From assembly GCA_963723455.1 (NCBI GenBank), contig CAVRQM010000002.1, forward strand, positions 7,129 to 71,128: a stretch of 64,000 nt of DNA, written 5' to 3'. The notes under the pieces are model-generated. The model saw only the letters and a program-made list of their open reading frames with translations. It did no database searches and had not been told where the DNA came from. Position 1 is the stretch's first letter; every line of letters starts with the position of its first letter. Of this stretch, positions 17,522 through 27,077 are shown one piece after another. The position numbers and the translations under genes were made by a program. The stretch comes from CAVRQM01 sp963723455. Its GTDB lineage: Bacteria > Pseudomonadota > Alphaproteobacteria > Acetobacterales > Acetobacteraceae.

Positions 17522-20070
17522 CCCGCCCGCCGGCGGGCCGGCCCCCGGGTCCGCCGCCGCCCGCGGACCGGCGCAGCGCGGGGCGCCGGCGGCGGCGTCA
17601 GCGCGAAGGGCGGCGGCTCGGCTTCGCCGGTCGCCTCGGCCACCAGCGCCGCCTCCTCCAGCAGCAGATCGTCGCCGGCGGCGTGGCGCACGCTTTCGCG
17701 CCCCACCTCCAGCAGCACCGGCACCGCCAGCGGGCTGACCCGCGACAGCGCCATGTGGCGCACCCGGCCCTGGATGCGCGCCAGCATGCCGGCGACGCGG
17801 TTCAGGTCGGTCAGGCCGGCGGCGGCGTCCGCGCGCGTCGCCCGCAGCAGCACATGGTCCGGCTGGTGGCGGCGCAGCACGTCGTACAGCAGGTCGCTGC
17901 TGACGGTGACCTGGCGGCGGTTCTTGCTGGCGCCCGGCATCTGCCGCTCGATCAGCCCGGCCACCACCGCCACGTTGCGGAAGGTGCGGCGCAGCATCGA
18001 GCTTTCCGCCATCCACGCCTCCAGATCGTCGCCCAGCATGTCGTCGTCGAACAGCCGCGCGACATCGGTCGGCTGCGCCGCCGACCAGCACGCCAGCACG
18101 TAGTCGGTGGCGACGAACCCCAGCGGCTGCATGCCGAACCGCTCCATCCGCCGGGTCACCAGCAGCCCCAGCGTCTGATGCGCCTGCCGACCCTCGAAGC
18201 AGTAGGCCACCAGATACCAGCGATCGCCGCGCGGGAAGCTTTCCACCAGCAGGTCGTCGCGCCCCGGCAGGCGCGAGCGCGCGGTCTGCAGCGCCAGCCA
18301 TTCCCGGACCGGCTCGGGAAACAGATGCCAGGACGCCCGGTCCTGCAGCAGCAGGCGCACCCGGTCGGCGAGGTTGGTGGTCATCGGCATGCGCGCCCCG
18401 GCCCAGGTCGGCACCTTCGGCTCGCCCTCGCCGCCATCGGCGACCTCGACCGTGGTCTCGCGCAGCCGCACGAAGCGCAGCAGCTTGCCGGCAAAGATGA
18501 AGGTGTCGCCGGGGCTGAGGAAGGTGATGAAATCCTCCTCGATCTCGCCCAGGCTGCCGCCCATCCGCCCGGCATAGCGCACCTTCAGCGCCGGCTGATC
18601 GACGATGGTGCCGATGTTCATGCGGTGCTGGCGGGCGATGCGCTCGGAGCGGACATGCACCATGCCCTCGGCGTCGCGGAACAGCTTGCGATATTTGTCA
18701 TAGGCATGCAGCGCGTAGCCGCCATCCTCGACGAAGCCCAGCACGGCATCGAAATCCGCGCGCGCCAGGGCGGCATAGGGTGCGGCGCTGCGGACCTGCG
18801 CAAACATCGCGTCCGGGCAGAACGGGGCGGCGCAGGCGCAGCCCAGCAGGTGCTGCGCCAGCACGTCCAACCCGCCCGGGCGCGGCGGGTCGCCGTCGAG
18901 TTCGCCGGCGGCCACGCCCAGGATCGCCGCCTCGCATTCCAGCACCTCGAACCGGTTGGCCGGCACCAGGATGGCCCGGCTCGGCTCGTCCATGCGGTGA
19001 TTGGCGCGGCCGACCCGCTGCAGCAGCCGCGACACGCCCTTTGGCGCGCCGACCTGCAGCACCTGATCGACGCCGCCCCAGTCGATGCCGAGATCGAGCG
19101 AGGAGGTCGCGACCACGGCGCGCAGCTCGCCGGCCGCCATCGCCGCCTCGACGCGCTGGCGCTGCGCCAGCTCGAGGCTGCCGTGATGGATGGCGATGGG
19201 CAGCGTGTCGGCGTTCAGTCGCCACAGCGCCTGAAACAGCAGCTCGGATTGCGCGCGGGTGTTGACGAACACGATGGTCATGCCCGCGGCGCGGATGCGG
19301 GCGAGGATCTCGGGCGCGCTGAACAGGCCCATGTGCCCCGACCACGGCAGCCGTCCGTCTGGCAGGATCATGCCGATCTCGGGCGCGGCGCCGCCCTGCG
19401 CCTGGATCAGCCGGGTCGCGCGGCCCGTGCCGTCCAGCGACACGTAATCCAGCAGCGGCCGCCGGTGCGCCACCGTCGCCGACAGGCCGATGCGCCGATG
19501 CGCCGGCGCGAGTGCCGCCAGCCGCGCCAGGCACAGCGCCAGCTGATCGCCGCGCTTGCTGCCGGCCAGGGCATGCACCTCGTCGATCACCACGCGGCGC
19601 AGGCCGGAGAACATCCGTGCCGCATCGGGCAGCGAGACCAGCAGCGCCAGGCTTTCCGGCGTGGTCAGCAGGATGTCGGGCGGCTGCTCACGCTGCCGGC
19701 GGCGGTCATGCGCGCCGGTGTCGCCGGTGCGCGTGGCGATGGCGACCGGCAGCGCCAGGTCCGAGATCGGGCGGGTCAGGTTGCGCGCGATGTCAGCCGC
19801 CAGCGCCTTCAGCGGGCTGACATACAGCGTGTGCAGGCCGGGGGCGTGCGCGGCGTGCAGGTCGATCAGGCTTGGCAGGAACCCGGCCAGCGTCTTGCCG
19901 CCGCCGGTCGGCGCCAGCAGCAGCGCGCTGTCGCCCTGCTGCGCCGCCCGGAGCACGGCAAGCTGGTGCGGTCGCGGCGACCAGCCCTGGGCGGCGAACC
20001 AGGCGGCGAAAGGTTCCGGCAATGTTCCAGGCACCGGGAAGGCATAGCCGGGGCCGGGCCTGGGGAACAA
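17518..20070 (-). CDS. Ligase-associated DEXH-box DNA repair helicase (Lhr-like)
   Basis: An intact 850-residue superfamily-2 helicase. Walker A is APTGGGKTLAGFLP (about residues 53-66), the DEXH box is VVIDEVHALAG, with SAT in IGLSATVAH and the arginine-finger motif QRVGRANHRMDEPS. The C-terminal half is the Lhr core extension that, with pdeM, defines the ligase-associated repair module. It has no frameshift even though both flanks do. The stop overlaps pdeM. ATG 20070 is taken as the start; TLPEPFAAWFAAQGWSPRPHQ is the first family segment. Confidence 0.93.
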   Translation of the reverse strand: MFPRPGPGYAFPVPGTLPEPFAAWFAAQGWSPRPHQLAVLRAAQQGDSALLLAPTGGGKTLAGFLPSLIDLHAAHAPGLHTLYVSPLKALAADIARNLTRPISDLALPVAIATRTGDTGAHDRRRQREQPPDILLTTPESLALLVSLPDAARMFSGLRRVVIDEVHALAGSKRGDQLALCLARLAALAPAHRRIGLSATVAHRRPLLDYVSLDGTGRATRLIQAQGGAAPEIGMILPDGRLPWSGHMGLFSAPEILARIRAAGMTIVFVNTRAQSELLFQALWRLNADTLPIAIHHGSLELAQRQRVEAAMAAGELRAVVATSSLDLGIDWGGVDQVLQVGAPKGVSRLLQRVGRANHRMDEPSRAILVPANRFEVLECEAAILGVAAGELDGDPPRPGGLDVLAQHLLGCACAAPFCPDAMFAQVRSAAPYAALARADFDAVLGFVEDGGYALHAYDKYRKLFRDAEGMVHVRSERIARQHRMNIGTIVDQPALKVRYAGRMGGSLGEIEEDFITFLSPGDTFIFAGKLLRFVRLRETTVEVADGGEGEPKVPTWAGARMPMTTNLADRVRLLLQDRASWHLFPEPVREWLALQTARSRLPGRDDLLVESFPRGDRWYLVAYCFEGRQAHQTLGLLVTRRMERFGMQPLGFVATDYVLACWSAAQPTDVARLFDDDMLGDDLEAWMAESSMLRRTFRNVAVVAGLIERQMPGASKNRRQVTVSSDLLYDVLRRHQPDHVLLRATRADAAAGLTDLNRVAGMLARIQGRVRHMALSRVSPLAVPVLLEVGRESVRHAAGDDLLLEEAALVAEATGEAEPPPFALTPPPAPRAAPVRGRRRTRGPARRRAG

Positions 20071-20096
20071 GGCCCGGCCCCGGCGCGCATGGGCCG

Positions 20097-21191
20097 CTAC
20101 GTGGCGGCAGGCTTGAGCAGGACCTTGATCGAGTTCGGTCGAGTTGGCGACCTTGATCGCGGTGTCCCATTGCGGGATCTCGTAGTCGTGCGTGACGATG
20201 CCCCTGCGAGGTCACCAGCCCGCGCGACATCAGGTCGATGGCGATCGGGTAGCAGTACGGCCCCAGATGCGCGCCGCGCACGTCCAGTTCCTTGCGGTCG
20301 CCGATGATCGACCAGTCGACCGAGGTCTCCTTGCCGAACACCGAGAACTCGACGAAGCGGCCGAGCTTGCGGATCAGCTCCAGCCCCTGCGTGACGCCGC
20401 CCGGCGCGCCGGTGGTCTCGATATACACGTCGCAGCCATAGCCGCCGGTCAGCGACTGCACGATCGCCAGCGCATCGTCGTGGCGCGGGTCGATCGTCAC
20501 GTCGGCGCCGAAGTTGCGGGCGAGCGCCAGGCGCTCCGGCACCAGGTCGATCACCACCAGAGTCTTCGGCGTCTTGAGCCGCGCCACCTGCGTCATCATC
20601 AGGCCGAGCGGCCCGGCGCCGGCGATCACCACCACGTCGGCGAGCTGGATGTCGCCGCGCTGCACGGTATGGATGGCGCAGGCCAGCGGCTCGATGATCG
20701 CCGCATCCTCCAGCGACATCGCGTGCGGGATGGTGTGGACGATGGCGTTCGCCGGCAGCTTCATGTACTCGGCCATGCCGCCATCGGCCACCTGCCGCTG
20801 GAAGCCGAAGATGTCGTGCACCTCGCACATCCAGTACTGGCCGGAACGTGCAGTAGCGGCATTTCCAGCACGGCACGATCTGCTCGGCGATGACGCGGTC
20901 GCCGCTGGCCACGCCGAAATGCTCGGCCGCTCCGTCGCCGATCTCATCGACATAGCCGAAGAACTCGTGGCCGGGGATGACCGGCGCCTTGACCCAGGAC
21001 GGCTTGCCCTCGCCGCCCCAGAACATCTTCGCACCCGACCAGCACTTGCAGTCGCTGGCGCAGATGCCGCAGGCGCCGATGCGGATCACCAGCTCGCGCG
21101 GGCCGGCGGTCGGCCGGGCGACTTCCTCGACTCGGTAGTCCTCGGGACCGTGGCAGACGATCGCCGTCATCCTGGTGTTGCTGCGTGTCAT
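20097..21191 (-). pseudogene. Zinc polyol dehydrogenase, erythritol/L-threitol type (three frameshifts)
   Basis: A medium-chain zinc dehydrogenase of about 360 residues. It shows the catalytic zinc cysteine in GACGICASDCKCW, GHEFFGYVDEIGDG, structural-zinc cysteines in VPCWKCRYC and QYWMCEVHD, and the NAD loop VVIAGAGPLGLMM. The VCHGPEDYRVEEV start and GAHLGPYCYPIAIDLMSRG end are those of erythritol/L-threitol dehydrogenases. Frames break near 20839-20852, 20197-20208 and 20131-20136, each explained by one added base. It is the last gene of the SorC-ABC operon. Substrate is inferred from family likeness. Confidence 0.8.
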
Positions 21192-21234
21192 TGTCAAGTC
21201 CTCTTTGCGTTGGCAACGCGGTTGGGCCGAACGT

Positions 21235-22499
21235 TCAGGCGCGGCCGTGGGACACGCGCGACCGGCGCGCCAGGGAATCGACGATGACCGCGATTGCGAG
21301 CACGCCGCCGGTGATCATGTAGCGCAGCGACGACGACAGATCGAGCAGCGTCAGCCCGCTCGCGATCGACTGGATGACGATGATGCCGAGCAGCGCCGAA
21401 TACGCGCTGCCCCGGCCGCCGAACAGGCTCGTGCCGCCGATCACCGCCGCCGCGATGGCGTCGAGGTTGACGTCGCCGGTGCCGGCCTGCTGGCTGGCCG
21501 AGGCGAGGCGCGCCGAGGCGAGCATGCCGCCGACCGCCGCAAGCATCGAGCAGAGGACGAAGGCGCTCGTGTAGATGAGCCGGACGTTGATGCCGGCGCG
21601 GCGCGCCGCCTCGCGGTTGCCGCCGACCGCGGTGATCCAGCGGCCCCATTTCGTCCGTGTCAGCGCGTAGTCGGTCGCCACGACCAGGCCCACGAACAGG
21701 CCGAACATCCACGGCACGCCGCGGTCCCGGTTGAGGTAGAACACGACCAGCTCGAGCACGACCGTGATCGCGACCGCGCGGACCAGCATGCCGTTCAGCG
21801 ACTGCGCGGACAGGCCGGACCTGCGGCGGCGGGCGGCGGTGCGCAAGCCCGTGACGAACGTCGCGATGCCCGCAAGCGCCACGATGGCGATAGGCGACGA
21901 CGGGCGGCATGAACAGCGACTGGCCGAAGTTCACCATCGGCGAATCGTACGGCAGGTTGATCGATCCGCTCTCGACCCAGGATATAGAGCTGCAGCCCGA
22001 GCACCGCGAGCAGGCCCGCCAGCGTCGAGACGAAGCTCGGCATCCCGAAGCGGTTGAGCAGCAGCGCGTACAGGAAGCCGATCGCCGCGCCCGCCGCCAT
22101 CGCGGCGATCAATCGCGAGCCCCACCGGCCAGCCCTGATTGACCCAGAGCACGCCGACCATCGCCGAGGCGAACCCGCTGACCGAGCCCGACCGACAGGT
22201 CGATCTCGCCGACCATCAGGATGCACACGATGCCGAGCGAGATCACGCCCACCGTCGATGAGTCGTACAGCAGGTTGACGAGGTTGTTGCTCGAAAGAAA
22301 GACCGGGTTGAGGCTCTCGAAGACCGTCCAGATGATCGCCAGCCCGACGACCACCGGCAGCGCGCCGAGCTCGCCCGAGCGCACGCGGTCGAGGAACGAG
22401 CGGATCGCGCCGCCGAGCCCGGTGTCGTGCCTGACCCGCTCGTCGCTGCGATCGAGCAGCGGCGCCGCGCGGTGCGGCGCTTTCGATGTCGCCGGTCAT
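21235..22499 (-). pseudogene. Sugar/polyol ABC transporter permease (about five frameshifts)
   Basis: A RbsC/FrcC/XylH-type permease of about 420 residues, recognisable in pieces: PVVVGLAIIWTVFESLNPVF, the EIDLSVG loop, AAIGFLYALLLNRFGMPSFV, TKWGRWITAVGGNREAARRA and a C-terminal GGTSLFGGRGSAYSALLG. Breaks fall at the N-terminus, after DLSVG (extra G), near LAI, near LYILG and at PVVAY. No stop codons or replaced residues are seen apart from the shifts. The ATG overlaps the expected ATPase stop by four bases. Imports a monosaccharide or polyol with its ATPase and binding protein. Confidence 0.78.
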
Positions 22500-23321
22500 G
22501 TCTGCGCCCCTTCCCGCGAGCTTCGCGCTGCGCCTGGCGCCGCCCGGAGCGGCGCGAGACCGAGTTGTCCGAGGCGCCGGTGATGGCGCTGACCAGTTCC
22601 TGGTTCGAGGCGTCGGGATAGAACACGCCGTTGTTGCGCCCGAGCCGCAGCACGACGATGCGATCGGCGACGGCGCGGACGTCCTCCATGTTGTGGCTGA
22701 TCATGACGACGGCGAGGCCGCGGTCGCGGACCCGCTCGATCAGATCGAGCACCTCGGCGGTCTGCGCGACGCCGAGTGCCGCGGTCGGCTCGTCGAGCAG
22801 GATCAGCTTCGGCTCGAGCAGCAGCGAGCGGGCGATCGCGACGGTCTGGCGCTGGCCGCCGGACAGCGAGCTGACCGCTTCGCGGACGCTCGGGATGCGC
22901 GCCGACAACTCGCGCAGCAGCGTCCAGGCCCGCGTCTCCATCGCCACCTCGTCCATCTGCAGCGGATGCAGTTCCTTGCCGAGGAAGATGTTGGCGACCA
23001 CGTCAAGGTTCTCGCATAGCGCGAGATCCTGGAACACGGTCGCGATGCCGAGCGCCAGCGACGCGCTCGGGTCGGCGAGGGTCACCGGCTTGCCGCGGAA
23101 GGTCATCGTTCCGGCGCTCGGCCTGATGCACGCCGGCGAGGATTTTCACCAGGGTCGATTTCCCGGCGCCGTTGTCGCCGACCAGCGCGACGACCTCGCC
23201 CGCGCGCACATCGAGATCGATGTCGGTCAGCGCCGAGACCGCGCCGAAATGCTTGGAGATGCCCGCGCAGGCTGAGCACCAGCTCGCCCGTCGGCGTCGG
23301 TCGCTGCGATGTCTCTGTCAT
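22496..23321 (-). pseudogene. Sugar ABC transporter ATP-binding protein (about three frameshifts)
   Basis: A single-domain sugar-import ATPase of about 270 residues (FrcA-like, not the doubled RbsA form). Walker A is VGDNGAGKSTLVKILAG, the signature is SSLSGGQRQTVAIARSLL and Walker B is LILLDEPTAALG. Breaks lie near 23270 (GGGCATC where GGCATC would fit), near 23120 (after HQAER) and before the C-terminus near 22510. Start ATG 23321 follows MTETSQRPTPTGELVLSLRG. The predicted true stop overlaps the permease ATG. Confidence 0.78.
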
Positions 23322-23404
23322 GGCTGGCGAGCCTTCTGGGATGTCCGAGTACGCGAATGAGCGAAGCGCGTCCGGCCGCCGCGCGGCAGCCGGACGCGCT
23401 GTAC

Positions 23405-24542
23405 TCAGGGCGTGATGCCGAGCTTGGCGCAGCCGGCGGCGTAGCGGCCGCGTGCACAGCACCGCGGCGCGTCTCGATCGGCTTGCCGTTGATCTGCTTG
23501 TCGATGATCTCGGCCTTGAGATTGCCGGCCGTGATGAGCGTCGGCGTGAACAGCTGCGTCGGCGTGCCGAACAGGAGTCGTGTCGGCCTTGGGCTTCTCG
23601 CCCCCGAGCAGCTCCATCGCCACGTCCGCCGCCGCCGCGCCGACGATCTCGCTCGGCTTCGAGATGGTGTTGTACTGGTCGCCCGCGATGATGAGCTGCA
23701 GCCCGGCGATGGTCGCGTCGTTGCCGGTGACCGGCGGGACCGGATTGCGGCCGGCCGCCTTGAATGCCGCGATCGCCGCGCCGCCGGTGCCGTCATTGGC
23801 GGCGACGACGCCCACGATCTTCTTGTTGAAGCGCGAGACCTGGCCGCCGACCCATTGCTGCGCCTTGGTCGGGTCCCAGTTCGGCGTGTCGTACTCGGCG
23901 AGCGTCTTGTAGCCGCTGCCGGCCAGACCCTCGTGGATGCCCTTCTTGATGAGGCCGGCCGCGGCGTCGGTCGGCGAGCCGTTGACCTCGAGCACGCCGT
24001 CGCCGCTGGTCGGCACGTTCGTCGCCTTGAGGTGCTGCACCAGCGACTGCGCGATCACCTTGCCGATCTGCTCGTTGTTGAACGAAACGTAGTAATCGGC
24101 CTTGGCCGACGGAATCGGCCGGTCATAGGCGATCACCTTGACGCCCTGCTTCTGCGCCTGCTGGACCAGCGACGCCGCCGCGGTCGAATTCGACCGGGTC
24201 GAGGACGATCGCCTTCGCGCCCTGCGAGATGACCGAGTTGAACTGCTGCTGCTGCTGCGACGCATCGGCGTCGGCGTTCTGGTACAGGACCGTGCAGGTC
24301 GGGGCACAGCTTCTTCATCTCGGCCACGAAGCCGGGATGGTCGTGCTCCTCGTAGCGGGTCGAGCCCTCGTCGGGCATCAGGAAGGCCACTTTGACGTTG
24401 GAGACGTCTGGGTCGCGGCGAATGCGGCCGGTCCCACCGAGCAGAGCCCGAGAACGAGCGCCGCGGCGGAGGCGCAGCTACGGCGTGGCATGAACCTGTC
24501 GTCGCGATCGGGGTGCTGGCGAGGCTTGCCGACTTTGTTCAT
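23405..24542 (-). pseudogene. Sugar ABC transporter substrate-binding protein (about five frameshifts)
   Basis: A periplasmic binding protein of the RbsB/XylF/FrcB group. Family blocks are MPDEGSTRYEEHDHPGFVAE, STAAASLVQQAQKQGVKVIA, NNEQIGKVIAQSLVQHLKA, IVGVVAANDGTGGAAIAAFK and GNDATIAGLQLIIAGDQYNT. A signal peptide is visible from an internal ATG at 24491 (RRSCASAAALVLGLCSVG), so that may be the true start. Breaks occur near 24405, 24298, 24186-24191, 23577 and 23450. It is the first transport gene of the operon, 90 bases after the SorC gene. Confidence 0.78.
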
Positions 24543-24632
24543 GCGTCAGCTTCCTGCTGTGTGTCTGTTGTCGCCAGCGCTGATCGCGGCGCCGGCGCTT
24601 GCTGTCGTCGTCGGCTCGGCGGTGGCATTGTG

Positions 24633-25653
24633 TCAGGACATCTGCGCGCCCCCGCCCGCGCGCTCGCCGTCCAGTTCGACGAGCCGGCGCGCGGTCGTCT
24701 CGTCGGTGATGAGGCCGCTCAGCAGGCCGCTGCGCAGCACGGCGCGGATGGCGCGGCGCCTTGTGGCTGCCGCCGGCCACCGCGATCGCGTCGCGGCCGC
24801 GCATCGCCTCGGGGTCGAGGCCCGACGACCTGCTCGTGCAGCCGCACATCCAGCTTGCGGCCGTCCTGGTCGAGGTAGCAGCCCAGCACCTCGCCGACCG
24901 CGCCCTGCCGGCCGAGGCCCTTGAACTCGTGCGCGATCAGCCCGCTGGCCATCGGCAGGAAGGCGCGGCCATCGACCTCGCCGATGCCGACCAGGAACAG
25001 CGTGGCGCCGGCAGCCGCGGCCAGCGTCTCGGCAACGCCTTCCTGACGCAGCAGCACGTCGCGGTCGGCCGGACTGCTGGCGAAGAACGGCACCGACATC
25101 AGATCGGCCTCGGCCGAGGTCTTGTCGGCCAGCCGATAGATCACGTCGAACGGGGTCGCCGCCGATGGTGCGCGGCAGGCCGCCCAGCAGCGAGATGAAC
25201 CGCACGCCCGCGCGCGGTGCGGCGCGGCAGTTCGGCAGCCATCGCCGCCAGCGTGCGGCCGTGGCCGACGCCGATCACGCGATGCTCGCCGCGCTCCAGC
25301 ACGTCCTGCAGGAATGCCGCCGCCGGCCTGGCCGAGCGCCCGCAGCGGCAGCTCGCGCTCGTCGAGATCGGGAACGACGCGGCAGAAGCGCAGCGAGAAG
25401 CGCTGCTCCAGCGCGCGCTCCAGCTCGATGCAGGCGCCGATCGGGCCATCGACGAAGACATGGACGATAGCCGCCCCGCGTCGGCGCGGGCGATCAGCCG
25501 ATGCGCCTTGATCGGCGCGATCTGCAGGCGCTTGGCGACCTCGGTCTGCGTCAGACCGCCGGCGAAATGCAGCCACGCCGCCCTCATCGCCAGCCCGGTC
25601 TCATCCTCCGCGCCGCCGAAATCGCTGCCGTCGAGTGCCAGGACATCCCCCAC
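24633..25653 (-). pseudogene. SorC/DeoR-type sugar-responsive regulator (six or more frameshifts)
   Basis: A SorC-family regulator of about 335 residues. The N-terminal helix-turn-helix is intact (YFA-less GLTQTEVAKRLQIAPIKAHR, about residues 34-53), followed in broken frames by VHVFVDGPIGACIELERALE, RVIGVGHGRTLAAMA, RFISLLGGLPRTIG, VIYRLADKTSAEADLMSVPF and GLITDETTARRLVELDG, the sugar-phosphate-binding domain. Start is GTG 25653. As first gene of the operon it probably controls the transporter and dehydrogenase; SorC proteins sense phosphorylated sugars or polyols (EryD is one). The frameshift density is the highest in the window. Confidence 0.75.
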
Positions 25654-25733
25654 GGATTTTTAGTGACGTAGCAGCGCAATTTTTTTCTACGCCTGAAATC
25701 ACTTTCACACCGGCGATCGACAATGACAACCAC

Positions 25734-25749
25734 CTCACGAAAACGTGAG
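25734..25749. promoter_or_regulatory. Inverted repeat upstream of the SorC operon
   Basis: CTCACGAAAACGTGAG is a perfect 6+4+6 inverted repeat 81 bases upstream of the SorC start. Its position fits an operator for the regulator or a 5' leader hairpin. SorC operators vary, so the assignment is a guess. Confidence 0.35.
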
Positions 25750-25840
25750 AGGCTGTCTGCCCGGCATCGCCAACTCGGCCCGCCCTGACCGCAGCCCGCC
25801 ACCCATGACGAAAGCTTCATGCTGCGGTGCAAAAAACCGC

Positions 25841-25868
25841 TTGCACGGATCGCCCGGCGGCCTACCTT
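25841..25868 (+). promoter_or_regulatory. Sigma-70 promoter of the sRNA
   Basis: TTGCAC (25841-25846) and TACCTT (25863-25868) are separated by 16 bases, a good alphaproteobacterial housekeeping promoter. It places transcription start near 25875, just before the sRNA's first hairpin. Confidence 0.65.
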
Positions 25869-25874
25869 GTGCAG

Positions 25875-25956
25875 CGCAGCAAGGCGCTTGCGCCTTCTGC
25901 TTCTTGGACGTTTCCTCCCTAAACTTGGCGGCGCCTCAGGGCGTCGCCATTTTTTT
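25875..25956 (+). ncRNA. mmgR: Small regulatory RNA, MmgR / alpha-r8 (suhB) type
   Basis: An RNA of about 82 nt in the 355-base gap between SorC and the N-formylglutamate amidohydrolase. It has a perfect 5' hairpin (AAGGCG-CTTG-CGCCTT, 25881-25896), then a single-stranded segment TTGGACGTTTCCTCCCTAAA, then a strong terminator. The unpaired TTTCCTCCCT core, the two-hairpin layout and the size (77 nt in Sinorhizobium) match what I remember of the MmgR/alpha-r8 family, which in rhizobia restrains polyhydroxybutyrate granule build-up. The CCTCCC core would pair with ribosome-binding sites. Family call is from memory. Confidence 0.72.
25927..25956 (+). terminator. Rho-independent terminator of the sRNA
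   Basis: Nine-base arms 25927-25935 and 25940-25948 pair around TCAG with one G-T pair, followed by A and seven T on the + strand. This is one of the two canonical T-tract terminators in the window. Confidence 0.85.
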
Positions 25957-26008
25957 GTCGCCGCCTCTCTTGCCGCCATCATTCGCAATGCGAGGACCAG
26001 GAAGCGGA

Positions 26009-26908
26009 TCAGCCTTCCACAGCCAGCAGGCGGCCTGCCTCCGTCGCCAGCGCCTCGATCAGCGCGGTCGCGTCGCGGCGGGTGCGGGCGAAGCCCGGAC
26101 CGCGTTCCAGCAGCGTCTCGTCCATGTAGAGCGGGCGCGCCATCTCGATCTGCAGCGCGTGCACGCCGTCACGCGGCCGCCCGTAGTGGCGGGTGATGTA
26201 GCCGCCAGCATAGGGGTCGTTGCGCCGCACACGGTAGCCCAGGCGGGCGAACACCTGCTCGGCCAGGCGCGTGGCCGGGGCGGCGCAGGCAGTGCCGTGC
26301 GCGTCGCCCAGCACGATGTCGGCCGCCGGCGGGCGCGCCGATCCCGTCCCCCCCGCCAGTCCGGGCATCGAGTGGCAGTCGATCAGCAGGCATGTGCCGA
26401 ACCGCTCCAGGGTCGCCCCGACCAGCGCGCGCAGCGCGTCATGGAACGGCTGCCAGCAGGTCTGCATCCGCTCCGCCGCCTCGGCGAACCCCAGCTTGCG
26501 GCGATAGATGCTCTCGCCGGAAGCCACCACACGGGCAATTGTGCCCAGGCCCGCGCCGACGCGGGCGCTCGCCGTGTTCACCCAGCCCGGCAGCGCATCG
26601 TCGAACATCGCCGGATCGAGTTCCCACTTCTCCCGGTTGGCGTCGCAGAAGGCGCGCGGAAAGGTCGCCGCCAGCAGCGGTGCGCCGCAGGCGGGCGCAG
26701 CGGCGAACAGCTCGTCCACGAAACAGTCCTCGCTGCGCCGCAGCCCGCGCGCATCGAGCCGGCTCGATGCCAGGAATGCAGGCGAATAGTCGGACCCGGA
26801 ATGGGCGGAGACGAACACCAGCGGCGCGCTCTGGACCGTCGGCCGGTGCAGCACGAAGGCCGGACAGGCGCGGTCGTCCGGCGCGGCGACGGGGAGCGGC
26901 AGGTCCAT
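26009..26908 (-). CDS. N-formylglutamate amidohydrolase family protein
   Basis: A 299-residue enzyme of the HutG/N-formylglutamate deformylase family, a zinc peptidase fold that releases formate and glutamate at the end of one histidine-degradation route. Typical segments are LVFVSAHSGSDYSPAFL (about 30), CDANREKWELDPAMF (about 85), LLIDCHSMPG (about 170) and YAGGYITRHYGRP (about 237). No other hut gene is nearby, so the true substrate may differ. ATG 26908 is preceded by no competing start. It ends 52 bases after the sRNA terminator, pointing the other way. Confidence 0.88.
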   Translation of the reverse strand: MDLPLPVAAPDDRACPAFVLHRPTVQSAPLVFVSAHSGSDYSPAFLASSRLDARGLRRSEDCFVDELFAAAPACGAPLLAATFPRAFCDANREKWELDPAMFDDALPGWVNTASARVGAGLGTIARVVASGESIYRRKLGFAEAAERMQTCWQPFHDALRALVGATLERFGTCLLIDCHSMPGLAGGTGSARPPAADIVLGDAHGTACAAPATRLAEQVFARLGYRVRRNDPYAGGYITRHYGRPRDGVHALQIEMARPLYMDETLLERGPGFARTRRDATALIEALATEAGRLLAVEG

Positions 26909-27077
26909 GCCGTATAGAAGCGAGCCCGCGTCGGCTGCGCAATGCAGGGCGGACGCGGCAGCGCGATCAAGGCTGCACGATCGACGCCGGGCCGCCAGCC
27001 TCAGGCGGCCGGAGGCGGGCCATACGGCGTGCGCGCGGGAAGACGGCGCGCGCCGGGCGGCGCAGCGACCAAGAGCG

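Noticed and set aside
16817..18301. A single 494-residue fusion joining helicase and phosphoesterase frames
   Set aside because: The open frame upstream of ATG 17521 is the mirror/offset of the helicase C-terminus; the four-base overlap shows two separate proteins.
17683..20307. A very long open frame (over 870 codons) on the + strand
   Set aside because: It is the antisense of the intact Lhr helicase; composition is arginine/glutamine/alanine-rich with no family motif, typical of high-GC mirror frames.
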